From Sulfurimonas sp. (lineage in GTDB: Bacteria; Campylobacterota; Campylobacteria; Campylobacterales; Sulfurimonadaceae): a stretch of 64,000 nucleotides of DNA. Made by a program: the position numbers and the translations under genes. A model generated the notes under the pieces. It saw nothing but the letters and a program-made list of their open reading frames with translations, was not told the DNA's origin and did no database searches. The stretch's first letter is position 1, and every line of letters starts with the position of its first letter. Positions 8,670 through 18,069 of the stretch are shown piece by piece. Where the stretch lies: contig NZ_CP093397.1 of the NCBI RefSeq assembly GCF_029027585.1, positions 620,001-684,000 on the forward strand. The letters run 5' to 3'.

Positions 8670-10573
8670 GCTTCTTCCTTCTTTTTTGGGTATCCAAGAG
8701 CTTTTATAGCTTCTTGTATCTCTGGTAATACATCTTCATCTTCAATAGTTGAAGGCATATTCCACTCTTTTCCATCTGCCATACTTCGCATAGTTCCACG
8801 AAGAATTTTTCCACTTCTTGTTTTTGGTAGTCTTGAAACAATAGTTACAATTCTAAAACTAGCAACTGCTCCAATTTCATCACGAACAAGTTGAACAATT
8901 CCTTCGCATAAAGATTGATTATCTCTTTCTATACCTTCTTTTAAAACTGCAAAGCCCATAGGAACTTCACCTTTTAAGGCATCATCAACACCGATTACAG
9001 CACACTCTGCTACATCAGGATGTTTTGCTACTATCTCTTCCATTTCACCAGTTGAGAGTCTATGTCCAGCAACATTGATAACTCCGTCCATACGACCCAT
9101 AACCCAAACATATCCATCTTTATCGATATATCCAGAATCTCCAGTTAAATAATATCCTGGATAAAAGTCTAAGTATGAGCGTTTATATCTTGCGTCATCT
9201 TCCCAAACTCCCATAAGACAACTTGGTGGTAGTGGTAATTTAAGTACAAGATTTCCTAATACTCCTGGTTTGCATTGCTTACCATCAGCATCTAATGCTT
9301 GAAGATTAAATCCTGGCATTGGTTTTGTAGGACTTCCAGGTTTTACTTTCATAGGGTCTAAGCCCATTGGATTTGCAGCGATTGCCCAACCTGTTTCAGT
9401 TTGCCACCAGTGATCAGTCACTTCTTTACCTGTTACTTTTTTCATCCACTCTAAAGTTGGAGAATCACATCTTTCACCAGCTACAAAAAGACCTTTTACA
9501 CTGCTAAGGTCATATTTTTTAACCCATTCACCGTTTGGATCTTCTTTTCTAATTGCTCTAAAAGCAGTTGGTGCTGAAAAAAGTATATTTACTTTATGTT
9601 CTTCACAGACTCTCCAAAATGCTCCTGGATTTGGTGTTCTAACAGGTTTACCTTCATAAACAATAGTTGTACAACCATTCATTAATGGAGCGTAAACTAT
9701 ATATGAATGTCCAACAACCCAACCAACATCACTAGCTGCCCAAAAAACATCACCTGCTTTAGCATTGTAAACATTATCCATAGACCATTTCATAGCAACA
9801 GCATGTCCACCATTACTTCTAATAACACCTTTTGGTTTACCAGTAGTTCCTGATGTATAAAGAATATAAAGTGGGTCAATAGCATCTAATGGAACACAAT
9901 CAACTGCAGCAGTTTTTTCTTCTTCCTCAGCCCAATCCACATCTCTCCAAGGAAGCATATTCGCTATTTCTTGAGGTCTTTGATGGATAATACAACATGT
10001 TGGTTTGTGAGTTGATCTTTTGATTGCTTCATCTAAAAGAGGTTTATAGTGAATCACACGACTTACCTCAATACCACAACTAGCACTCATAATAACTTTA
10101 GGTTTTGCATCATCGATTCTAGTTGCAAGTTCATGTGCAGCAAAACCACCAAAAACAACAGAGTGAATAGCACCGATTCTAGCACATGCAAGCATCGCTA
10201 TAACAGCTTCTGGAATCATTGGCATATAGATAACAACTCTATCGCCTTTAACAACACCTTTATTTACAAGAATACCAGCAGTTTTTGCTACTCTATCACG
10301 AAGTTGTGCATATGTATAAGTTTTCTTAGTGTCCGTTACTGGAGAATCATATATAAGTGCTGCTTGGTCACCTCTTCCATTGTCAACATGTAAATCAAGT
10401 GCATTGTAACAAGTATTCATACAGCCACCAACAAACCATCTGTAATGTCCGTTTACTACATCTAGTACTTTATCCCACTGATGATACCAATGAACTTTTG
10501 TTGCTGCCTCTGCCCAAAACTTCTCAGGATCGCTCAGTGATTCTTTGTACATTTTGTCGTAAATTGCTCCCAT
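8666..10573 (-). CDS. prpE: Propionate-CoA ligase (propionyl-CoA synthetase)
   Basis: AMP-forming acyl-CoA synthetase that activates propionate to propionyl-CoA via propionyl-adenylate. The 635-residue protein has the adenylate-forming core motif [15 protein letters not shown], then [10 protein letters not shown], the hinge region [21 protein letters not shown], and the C-terminal catalytic-lysine motif [11 protein letters not shown]. The PrpE-like N-terminus ([20 protein letters not shown]) and first position in a prpEBCD-like operon argue for propionate over acetate as main substrate. A strong Shine-Dalgarno site (AAAAGGAGA) is present. Transcription probably starts at the -10 near 10600 next to the operator array. 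Confidence 0.94.
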   Translation of the reverse strand: MGAIYDKMYKESLSDPEKFWAEAATKVHWYHQWDKVLDVVNGHYRWFVGGCMNTCYNALDLHVDNGRGDQAALIYDSPVTDTKKTYTYAQLRDRVAKTAGILVNKGVVKGDRVVIYMPMIPEAVIAMLACARIGAIHSVVFGGFAAHELATRIDDAKPKVIMSASCGIEVSRVIHYKPLLDEAIKRSTHKPTCCIIHQRPQEIANMLPWRDVDWAEEEEKTAAVDCVPLDAIDPLYILYTSGTTGKPKGVIRSNGGHAVAMKWSMDNVYNAKAGDVFWAASDVGWVVGHSYIVYAPLMNGCTTIVYEGKPVRTPNPGAFWRVCEEHKVNILFSAPTAFRAIRKEDPNGEWVKKYDLSSVKGLFVAGERCDSPTLEWMKKVTGKEVTDHWWQTETGWAIAANPMGLDPMKVKPGSPTKPMPGFNLQALDADGKQCKPGVLGNLVLKLPLPPSCLMGVWEDDARYKRSYLDFYPGYYLTGDSGYIDKDGYVWVMGRMDGVINVAGHRLSTGEMEEIVAKHPDVAECAVIGVDDALKGEVPMGFAVLKEGIERDNQSLCEGIVQLVRDEIGAVASFRIVTIVSRLPKTRSGKILRGTMRSMADGKEWNMPSTIEDEDVLPEIQEAIKALGYPKKKEEA

Positions 10574-10598
10574 AACTATCTCCTTTTAATTTAGAAAA

Positions 10599-10604
10599 AT
10601 TATA
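10599..10604 (-). promoter_or_regulatory. Putative -10 element of the prp operon
   Basis: A perfect TATAAT on the minus strand, 26 bases upstream of the prpE start codon. No good -35 hexamer is seen at 17 bp, which is usual for Campylobacterota housekeeping promoters. The first TTGTACAA palindrome lies 21 bp upstream of this -10, so a bound regulator would contact or overlap RNA polymerase. Confidence 0.45.
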
Positions 10605-10625
10605 CCTCTTATATATGATTTATGT

Positions 10626-10693
10626 TTGTACAAGATTTATGGACAAAATACAATTTTTGTACAATTTGCAATATTTGTACAAAAATTGTACAA
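10626..10693. promoter_or_regulatory. Operator array: four TTGTACAA palindromes
   Basis: Four perfect copies of the 8-bp palindrome TTGTACAA start at 10626, 10657, 10675 and 10686, all inside the 126-bp gap between prpE and the divergent regulator. Centre spacings are 31, 18 and 11 bp. The last two abut the regulator start at 10700 and the first lies near the -35 area of the prp promoter. This is the layout of a site cluster for a locally encoded regulator controlling both directions. That the regulator at 10700-11668 binds it is inference. Confidence 0.65.
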
Positions 10694-10699
10694 TATACT

Positions 10700-11668
10700 A
10701 TGAAAACAGTAGAAAAAATCATACAAATTTATAATCGCTCTCAACTTAGCATCTCAAAATTTGCTTCAATTATTAAAAAAGATAGAAGAACTGTAACCTC
10801 TTGGATAGATAAAATCTCACAAAAAGAGCCAAGTTCAGAAGTTTTAGACAACATATCTTCATTTTTCAGATATCCAGATAATATTTGGGAAGAAGAAACA
10901 CAAGAAGGTGATTTTTTAGATATGATTTCTAAGATTCCAAAAGAAGAATTAAAGATTATTGATGAGGGTTATTTGGGTGGATTGAAATATATCTTAGCAA
11001 GTGAAGATAAAGAAAGATTTGTCATTCACCCACAATTTCCTGGTCCAATGTATAGAGATACGACTATTACAAAAGTTTACAGAACGCAAAACAGTTTAGA
11101 AGTAGAAAACTTTAAAAAAGAGAGAATCACTAAAATGCTCGCTTATTCTTTTGAAACAACGGAGTGGTACTCCATAGAATCTCTTTTGAACTTTTGTTTT
11201 TCACAAATAGGTAATTTTTATACAAGAGAACAAAAAATACACATTTTAGACCTGATGCATGATAGTTTCAATGACAACTATAACAAGCACCTATACCTTT
11301 TTGATTCTTTTTCTAGAAAGATATATGGTTTTAATAGTATGTATATCTCTATTAATATTAAAAAGCAAGTGATGTTTTTCAAATCTCCACTTAACTCTGT
11401 TTTTATAGAAGTTAGCAATAAAAAACTAATAGAGAGAATTCACAAACATTTTACTTTTGGAAGCGAAGCACCGACTCATGTTAATCCAAACGATGTAACT
11501 AATATACTACGAATATTAAGAGATGCTATAAAGTCAAATCTATCACTTAGTCAAGCTTACGAAGAAATAAATAGACAAACTTTTTATGGTGGTCTTTTTA
11601 AAAATAATATGAGTTTATCTATGCAAGAAAAACTCTCTGACCCAAGAGAGGGACAAAGAGTAAGTTAA
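10700..11668 (+). CDS. Putative helix-turn-helix regulator of the prp operon
   Basis: A 322-residue protein. I start it at the ATG at 10700 because residues from there on form the fold and the in-frame upstream sequence consists of the TTGTACAA operator repeats. The N-terminal 50 or so residues read as a helix-turn-helix, with QLSISKFASIIKKDRRTVTSWIDKI matching the tetrahelical DNA-binding pattern. The rest (about 60-322) is a mixed alpha/beta domain with no motif I recognise. No sigma-54 domain is present, so it is not a PrpR-type activator. Divergent placement beside prpE and the operator array suggests an effector-responsive local regulator, perhaps sensing a cycle intermediate. It has no clear Shine-Dalgarno site. 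Confidence 0.65.
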   Translation: MKTVEKIIQIYNRSQLSISKFASIIKKDRRTVTSWIDKISQKEPSSEVLDNISSFFRYPDNIWEEETQEGDFLDMISKIPKEELKIIDEGYLGGLKYILASEDKERFVIHPQFPGPMYRDTTITKVYRTQNSLEVENFKKERITKMLAYSFETTEWYSIESLLNFCFSQIGNFYTREQKIHILDLMHDSFNDNYNKHLYLFDSFSRKIYGFNSMYISINIKKQVMFFKSPLNSVFIEVSNKKLIERIHKHFTFGSEAPTHVNPNDVTNILRILRDAIKSNLSLSQAYEEINRQTFYGGLFKNNMSLSMQEKLSDPREGQRVS

Positions 11669-11671
11669 GTT

Positions 11672-14600
11672 TTACATGCCTGTTGTTATAATCTCTTCAT
11701 CAATAGTAAGTTCTACACTGTATCCATCTGAATGAGAGTAACTATAAGTTGTATTATCTCCATTATCAACCATTGATGTTTGCGTCCAATCACCACTTTC
11801 ATTTAGGTTACTTGCATCAAAACTATCAGTATCATTACCTGTAATAATTAAACTATTTGAAGGTTCTGTCATGTCAAGAATATCTTCAAGTGAAAGATGG
11901 ATAATCTCTGCATTGCCATTCATTTGAATCTCTTCAATATTTTCAATTCTTTCTAAGTTATCATCTGAAAAATCAAGTTTAATCCCATCTTCTAAGATGA
12001 CGGTATCAAAATTATTTACTGTTTGAACTTCATTTAGATGCATTGGCGTACTAGTTTCTACATCTATTACAACATCAACAACATCTGATTCTAAACCTGA
12101 TTCATCCGTTACTTTATACTGATACTGAGCATCTGCCACTTCATTTACATCAATACTTGCTAAGAAATAGTCACTAGAATCTCCAACGCCATTTTGATTT
12201 ACATAAGGGTTTGCACTAAATTGTAACTGGTCAAAAGCTAAACCTTCTATATTAAAATAACCAGCTTGAGAAGTTCCGCTATTTCCAGAGCCAATATTTT
12301 GTGTACTTAAAACAAAATCAGGAGTAAAATTATTATCTCCTGCATTATTTGAAAATGTAAAAGAGCCAACTTTATTCCCATCAAGGTAAGCATCTACAAC
12401 ACCAACTTCTGATTCACTACCGTTATTATATAAATGTGTAATTCCTATTTTTGCACTTGTCACAGTAGATGCAAAATCAACTATCATTGTTTCTGTATTT
12501 TCACTTCTTGCATCATAACCTATCTGATTATTTGTTCCACCTGCTACACCTTGTACACCAACTCCATCTCTTGAATTATAGGTAACTACTGATTCTTCTC
12601 CATCTAATCCAATTGCTTTTAGACTAACACTTGACCAGCTATCAGTTACACTTTGTACGCTTCCAAAATCATCTGCCCCACCAAGAGATATAACATCTCC
12701 ATCTGTTGGAACCTGTTCATGTGTTGCAACCCAATATACATTATCTCCATTACCAAAAGTCATGGTTTGCATATTGGCATCTGTGATTTTTGTAAATGAA
12801 CCATTTGCTTCTAAGTAAAGGTCACCATAAGAATTCTCAGATGCTAGTTGAGTTATCTCATAACTTAAAGAACTCTCTAAACTTTGAGCATCTCCGCCAC
12901 CTAAATCAGCAGGGTCTGCTAAATCATTTTCAGCTCCACTACCATCTAAACCTCCACCAACATCAAACTTTTTGAAAAATGCTATATCATTTATATCTGG
13001 CGTATTAGTATCATTTGAAAAATCTCTTAAAGCTGTATCATCAGAGTTTAGATTTGAAGTTGTTGTGACCTCATCAGCAGTTGGAGGAGTTTGAACATCT
13101 AAGATAGTACCTGTTCCTACTGCTGTTTCACCGCCACTTAATGTCGCACTTAATGTAAAACTTTCACTATTTTCAATAAGACTATCGGTAACACTATCAA
13201 TCTTAACCATTACACCTTTAGTATCTGCGTTAACTGCTATCTCTCCATTTGCTGGTACATCATTCCAAGTTTGTCCATCAAAACTATATTTGTATGTTGA
13301 TTCATTATAATCAGCATCTATAGCAGATCCATCAGCCAAAGCAAGAGTAAGTATGCTTGAAGCCTCAACTCCACTAAGTCTAACACCAAAGATTAAATCT
13401 TCACCTTCATTTACAGTTACATTACTGCTATGAATATCTGAACTACATAAAGTTCCAACAAAAACAGTTGGTTCACCCATAGGTTTTACATCTAAATGAA
13501 CAGTTGCATTATCTGTTGCACCTAACTCATCAGTAATCGTATAATCAAATGTTGCTTTACCGTTGTAGTCTTCATCTGGAGTAAAGGTAACACTTAATCC
13601 ATCTGCACTTAAAACTACACTTCCATGAACTGCATTTTGTACTGAAGTTAAACTAAAAGAATGACCTTCTATGTCGGAATCATTTACAAGTAATGTCGCT
13701 ACATCGATAGTTATAGAACTATCTTCATTCATATCAAAATCACTCTGAATAAACTCTTTTCCATTTGCCGTAAATCTATGAGCAGAGATGCCATCTCCAT
13801 TTTGCCATGAGATAACATAACCACCATCTTCTAAAGTTGTAATACTTGGCTCAGACTGTCCGCTTACACTATCACTTATAAGTACAGCATCTGGCATTGT
13901 AGTTGTATTTTCATCAAATGTTTTAGAGTAAATTGCTCCATTATCTTCATAAACTACTATTACTGCATTTTGCAAAGCTGTGATAACAGGATTTATCCCA
14001 TTATCTGAGATAATAGTTTCATTTCCTACTTTACTTCCATCCGTATCTAAAATCTGAGCAACTATTCCTTGACCTTCTGACTCCCAAGTAATAACTGCTT
14101 TTCCATTATCTAAGGCTGTTACTTCTGGATCTGTTTGATTACCATTAGTTGTATGATTTACAGCTATTTCTTGCCCAACTAAAACTAAACCATCATTAGT
14201 AAGTTCTAGTCTTTGCGCATAAACACCATAACCATCTCCATCTGTACCTTCTGATTGCCAAGTCATGATTGCTGAAGTGTCTGAAAGCATCACTATGTCT
14301 GAATCTATTTGGTCATTTAATATTGTTTGATTTACAACAATACTATCTCCAACTTTATTACCTAGTGCATCAAAACGCTGTGCAACTACTGCAAAACCAC
14401 TTCCATCATGAGTATCACTAAAAATCGGATTATCAATACGACCATGGTCTGTATTATCTAGTCTTGCATCTGCTGAGTATGTAACTATAAACCCACCATC
14501 TGGTAAACCTATAATTGGGTCATACTCTGCTCGTGCTACTGTAAACTCTTCACAAATAGGGCTACCATTTACATCGTAGATTTGACCTTGTATATATCTT

Positions 14601-17600
14601 GAGCCATTGTCCCAATTATCTACATTTATATTATGGTCATCAGAAGTCCAAGTCACTAAATAACTTCCATTTTCAAGTCCAACTACATTTACATCATGCT
14701 GACTTCTACCACCCTCTTCATTTGTGTTTTCTACAAAAGTATTTACTCTAGTAGCGTCTCCTACTTTTTCTCCATCTGCATCATATCTTTGGATAAATAC
14801 ATCATGATTTACAGTTCCTCTTGTCCAAACTGTTTCACCACTGTCTTTAACATCACCATCATTGTTTAAGTCATTTGACTCAGCACCGTTATAAGTTGTT
14901 CCACTTACTTCGGTCCATGCTACAACGAAACCACCATCACTAAGTGCTGTAATATCTGGTTCTGATTGATCAGCATCTCCAAAAGAAGTCACTTCAAACT
15001 CACCTTGTTCTGAATTTTGAAAACCATAATTATCAACTGCAGTAGTTGTATTTAAATACTCTCCTGTATTTAAACTACATCCACCAATATCAAGAGATAC
15101 ATTCATCGTATTACTATGTTTATCTCCATCAAATACTACTATTTCAAACTCTCTTACTTCTCTATCTTCACTTGTAGTTCCAAAAGTAAGTGATTCTAGT
15201 GCCAACTCATAGTCTGATACACTAGCACTTCCACTAAGAGTTACAACTCCGCCAACTACCGTTGCAGTTATGCCACTTGGAAGATTGTCTGCATCTATCA
15301 CATCTCCAACTTTAAAGTTAGTAAGGGTCAATACAGCACTTTCTAAGTTAGCATCATCAACATCACTAAGAGATACATCTGTTAAGATTGTGTTTGCTGT
15401 ACTATAATCAGTTCCTACTAGCTCAATATTATCTATATATGCACCAAGAGAATCTTCATTCCCTGCTGCTTGAAAATTTAATTCTGCACTTGAAGTTTCA
15501 ATCCCACTAAAAGTAGCACTTATCTTAAACCATGATGAGCCATCAACTGGCGTAATCTTAACTTCAACACCACTTGGTGCTTCATAAGTTATGTTTCCCT
15601 GAGCATCTACATTTATAGCTACTTCTTTGCCGTCTAATGAAAACTTCATATCACTTGTATCAGCTTGTCCTGGTCTAGGCATAAAATTAAATGATAAAGT
15701 AAAAGTATCGTTGCCTTGTCCTAAATTAACATCTGTTGTAATTGAACTATTTGAATTTTGTGAATGTGTATCAAGTTCAACATAAGTGCCTGAACCATCT
15801 GCTGTATCTAAACCATGAATTCCATCATCTGTACGCATTTCTAATCCTGCGTCATTCATTCTCCACTCATGTCCACTATTACTAACTAAAACATTATCTC
15901 CATCTGTTCCATGCTCAACATACCAAGCTCTACCATTTGTATCACCAGCACCTTGATTTACCCCTTCAAAACCTTCACTAAATAGTGTAGTTTGAGTAGG
16001 ACTATGAAGTGTTGCACAAGGTTTAATAGTAAAAACAACATCATCATAATCTTGGTCAGTTCCACCTTGTGGTAAATCTTCCATACCGATAGTTAAACCA
16101 CCATCAGGATTTTTAGTAATAATCGCATGGTCGCGTCCATCTGTACTCATGTCATTATCTGTATAGTAAGCTTTGTTTAAACTAGCAGTATCTGTTGAAT
16201 CATTAGGATTTGTAAAAATAACTTGAAAGGTTGTTGGGTCTATAGAAACTTCAAATCCATTATCTATTGCATTTTTTATACTTGCATTTGAATATCCATT
16301 TGGAATGATAAAAAAACCAACTTCTCCACTTAGGTTATTTAAAGTACCAAGACTAAGAGAATCATTTCCTAAGAAAGCATCAAAATTACCACCTTGACCA
16401 TCATCATCTCCTTTATCAACATAAATAACTTTAACATCTACTATATTTCCATCTGCATCTTTTTCATAAAAACCTAAAATATTTTTATATCCAGCAGTTC
16501 CACCATGATAATCAACTGCTAAAGAAGAATCACCAGTTCCCATATCGATAGTTATGTTTCCATTACTCTCATTAAACAGAAGTCCTTTATCTCTTGATAC
16601 TAAATCCTCAGGAGAGATAACATCTGCTATGCCATCATCATTAATGTCTAAAAGTCCATCAACAATATGTAAGGGCTGATTGTTTGCACTAATAGAATTT
16701 ATAACAGGAGCATCATCCATCCCATCTATTTTAATCTCTATGTTAGCACTTATGTCAGGATTTTGTGCGTCACTAATCGTATAAACAAAACCATCTGTTA
16801 CATTATCCCCAATATTTAAAGCATCTACTGCTGAGTCACTGTCATCTACTACAAAGGTAAATACTCCATTGTTATTGATAGTTAATGTTCCATATTCACC
16901 ATCTATACTAATATCAGTTCCATCTGTTGGAATATCTACAACAACCCCACCAAAACTAATCTGCGTAATAGTTGTAGCATTATTGCTTGTGTCATTTGCT
17001 AGAACATTTCCAGATGCCTCTCTTGTATCATTGGCTTCATCTTCAGCATTAATAAATTCATGTCCAGTTTCTGCGGCACTAGCACTATCATTACTAGCTT
17101 GTATAGCCACATCATCATCAGTTATTGTAGTTATTACTTTGTCATTTCCAACAGTTAAGGAGTCATAGCCACCACCTGTTGCACTTATAATTGTAACACT
17201 ATAATCTTCATCACTCTCAGCTAAAAGGCTATCAAAATTATCTATCGTGAAAGTTCCACTTGTTGTATTGGCATCTATCTTAACAATAACCACTTCACTT
17301 ACAATATCATTACTATTTGTATCAATATGAGAAATTCTTACACTTACAAAAAGGTCAGTTAATGGAGCATCTGTAACATTTAAAGTATATGTAGCACTAT
17401 TACCTTCAGCAACTAAAGTTGTGCCCTCTATGCTTATCTCAGTATTTAAAGGTGGTTTTTGTTCATTACCATCTGGATTTTTCTCATTTGCATCAGCACC
17501 AAAAGAAGCATCACGAAGTCCTGAAGCTGCACGAGTTGAGTTGGCATCTCTATACTCAAAAACACTCTCTCCACCTTCATTTTGTTTGGCTTGTTCTTCT

Positions 17601-17962
17601 CCAGCAGCAGTTTCATCTAAAATACCTAAATCTTCTTCTTTTGTATCAGACTCTTCATCTTTTGCATAAAGTTCATCATCTAACTCTTTTAAACTTTTGT
17701 CTGCTAAACCACCTTCCATGCTAGGCTCATCTGTCATAGATTTATCAAATAGTTGTTCTTGAGCACCACTTAAAACAACATTTCCTGCACCATTATTCAT
17801 AGCTATTTCTATACTTGCACTTGAAGGATTACTTTTATCTCCATATACTATGGCATTTTCATCTATTGTATCGCCCTCTTTTAATTCTGTAATATTTCCT
17901 TGTGCATCTTTTGTAAAAAACTTACTTTGTGAACCGTTTATCATTAATATTTTTGCTGACAT
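11672..17962 (-). CDS. Giant type I-secreted adhesin, LapA-like N-terminus (2096 aa)
   Basis: A very large acidic surface or secreted protein, presumably exported by the adjacent type I system. Residues 1-75 resemble the retention module of LapA-type adhesins. The dialanine motif TAAG, the LapG protease target in LapA, is at residues 118-121. Beyond it come a Calx-beta-like domain (about 165-275), a VCBS-like domain (280-420), a DUF4114-like segment with QGGTDQDYDDVVF, a lectin/LamG-like stretch, about six diverged repeats of the type DGGFVVAWTE, a cadherin-like domain (NDSDIEGHSFSLTS onwards), a second Calx-beta-like domain, and a C-terminal segment ending in LSLEDILDM and LTIDEEI. No classical GGxGxDxxx RTX nonapeptides are obvious. 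A strong AGGAGA ribosome site precedes the ATG. No LapG or LapD gene is in the window. Confidence 0.85.
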   Translation of the reverse strand: MSAKILMINGSQSKFFTKDAQGNITELKEGDTIDENAIVYGDKSNPSSASIEIAMNNGAGNVVLSGAQEQLFDKSMTDEPSMEGGLADKSLKELDDELYAKDEESDTKEEDLGILDETAAGEEQAKQNEGGESVFEYRDANSTRAASGLRDASFGADANEKNPDGNEQKPPLNTEISIEGTTLVAEGNSATYTLNVTDAPLTDLFVSVRISHIDTNSNDIVSEVVIVKIDANTTSGTFTIDNFDSLLAESDEDYSVTIISATGGGYDSLTVGNDKVITTITDDDVAIQASNDSASAAETGHEFINAEDEANDTREASGNVLANDTSNNATTITQISFGGVVVDIPTDGTDISIDGEYGTLTINNNGVFTFVVDDSDSAVDALNIGDNVTDGFVYTISDAQNPDISANIEIKIDGMDDAPVINSISANNQPLHIVDGLLDINDDGIADVISPEDLVSRDKGLLFNESNGNITIDMGTGDSSLAVDYHGGTAGYKNILGFYEKDADGNIVDVKVIYVDKGDDDGQGGNFDAFLGNDSLSLGTLNNLSGEVGFFIIPNGYSNASIKNAIDNGFEVSIDPTTFQVIFTNPNDSTDTASLNKAYYTDNDMSTDGRDHAIITKNPDGGLTIGMEDLPQGGTDQDYDDVVFTIKPCATLHSPTQTTLFSEGFEGVNQGAGDTNGRAWYVEHGTDGDNVLVSNSGHEWRMNDAGLEMRTDDGIHGLDTADGSGTYVELDTHSQNSNSSITTDVNLGQGNDTFTLSFNFMPRPGQADTSDMKFSLDGKEVAINVDAQGNITYEAPSGVEVKITPVDGSSWFKISATFSGIETSSAELNFQAAGNEDSLGAYIDNIELVGTDYSTANTILTDVSLSDVDDANLESAVLTLTNFKVGDVIDADNLPSGITATVVGGVVTLSGSASVSDYELALESLTFGTTSEDREVREFEIVVFDGDKHSNTMNVSLDIGGCSLNTGEYLNTTTAVDNYGFQNSEQGEFEVTSFGDADQSEPDITALSDGGFVVAWTEVSGTTYNGAESNDLNNDGDVKDSGETVWTRGTVNHDVFIQRYDADGEKVGDATRVNTFVENTNEEGGRSQHDVNVVGLENGSYLVTWTSDDHNINVDNWDNGSRYIQGQIYDVNGSPICEEFTVARAEYDPIIGLPDGGFIVTYSADARLDNTDHGRIDNPIFSDTHDGSGFAVVAQRFDALGNKVGDSIVVNQTILNDQIDSDIVMLSDTSAIMTWQSEGTDGDGYGVYAQRLELTNDGLVLVGQEIAVNHTTNGNQTDPEVTALDNGKAVITWESEGQGIVAQILDTDGSKVGNETIISDNGINPVITALQNAVIVVYEDNGAIYSKTFDENTTTMPDAVLISDSVSGQSEPSITTLEDGGYVISWQNGDGISAHRFTANGKEFIQSDFDMNEDSSITIDVATLLVNDSDIEGHSFSLTSVQNAVHGSVVLSADGLSVTFTPDEDYNGKATFDYTITDELGATDNATVHLDVKPMGEPTVFVGTLCSSDIHSSNVTVNEGEDLIFGVRLSGVEASSILTLALADGSAIDADYNESTYKYSFDGQTWNDVPANGEIAVNADTKGVMVKIDSVTDSLIENSESFTLSATLSGGETAVGTGTILDVQTPPTADEVTTTSNLNSDDTALRDFSNDTNTPDINDIAFFKKFDVGGGLDGSGAENDLADPADLGGGDAQSLESSLSYEITQLASENSYGDLYLEANGSFTKITDANMQTMTFGNGDNVYWVATHEQVPTDGDVISLGGADDFGSVQSVTDSWSSVSLKAIGLDGEESVVTYNSRDGVGVQGVAGGTNNQIGYDARSENTETMIVDFASTVTSAKIGITHLYNNGSESEVGVVDAYLDGNKVGSFTFSNNAGDNNFTPDFVLSTQNIGSGNSGTSQAGYFNIEGLAFDQLQFSANPYVNQNGVGDSSDYFLASIDVNEVADAQYQYKVTDESGLESDVVDVVIDVETSTPMHLNEVQTVNNFDTVILEDGIKLDFSDDNLERIENIEEIQMNGNAEIIHLSLEDILDMTEPSNSLIITGNDTDSFDASNLNESGDWTQTSMVDNGDNTTYSYSHSDGYSVELTIDEEIITTGM

Positions 17963-18029
17963 AATAATTCTCCTAACTATAGATTATTACTTACTATAAC
18001 AAGTATATTACAAAAATATATATATTGAT

Positions 18030-18047
18030 ATTGTCCCTATGGACAAT
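18030..18047. promoter_or_regulatory. Dyad ATTGTCC-CTAT-GGACAAT upstream of the adhesin
   Basis: A perfect 7+7 bp inverted repeat with a 4-bp spacer, located 68-85 bases upstream of the adhesin start and 23 bases beyond the end of the LuxR-type regulator gene. Candidate -10 elements (TATACT at 18002-18007 or TATAGT at 17993-17998, minus strand) would put its centre about 44-53 bases upstream of transcription start. That is the position of a class II-like activator site. No U-tract follows, so it is unlikely to be a terminator. Confidence 0.5.
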
Positions 18048-18069
18048 AAAGAAAGCTTAGAGGTGTAGT

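Noticed and set aside
10049-10575. Antisense open frames opposite prpE
   Set aside because: Asn/Thr/His-rich shadow translations of a firmly identified gene.
10622-10699. Upstream ATG extending the prp regulator by 26 residues
   Set aside because: The extra codons are the TTGTACAA repeats themselves and encode an implausible FVQDLWTKYNFC-type peptide; the HTH begins at the ATG at 10700.
13780-14960. Tandem DNA repeats in the adhesin
   Set aside because: The repetition is visible only at protein level; nucleotide copies are too diverged to call a DNA repeat.
16869-17724. Several antisense open frames opposite the adhesin N-terminus
   Set aside because: They are mirror frames of a skewed, low-complexity coding sequence (Thr/Ser/Ile-rich), with repetitive Leu/His/Ser content and no start signals.
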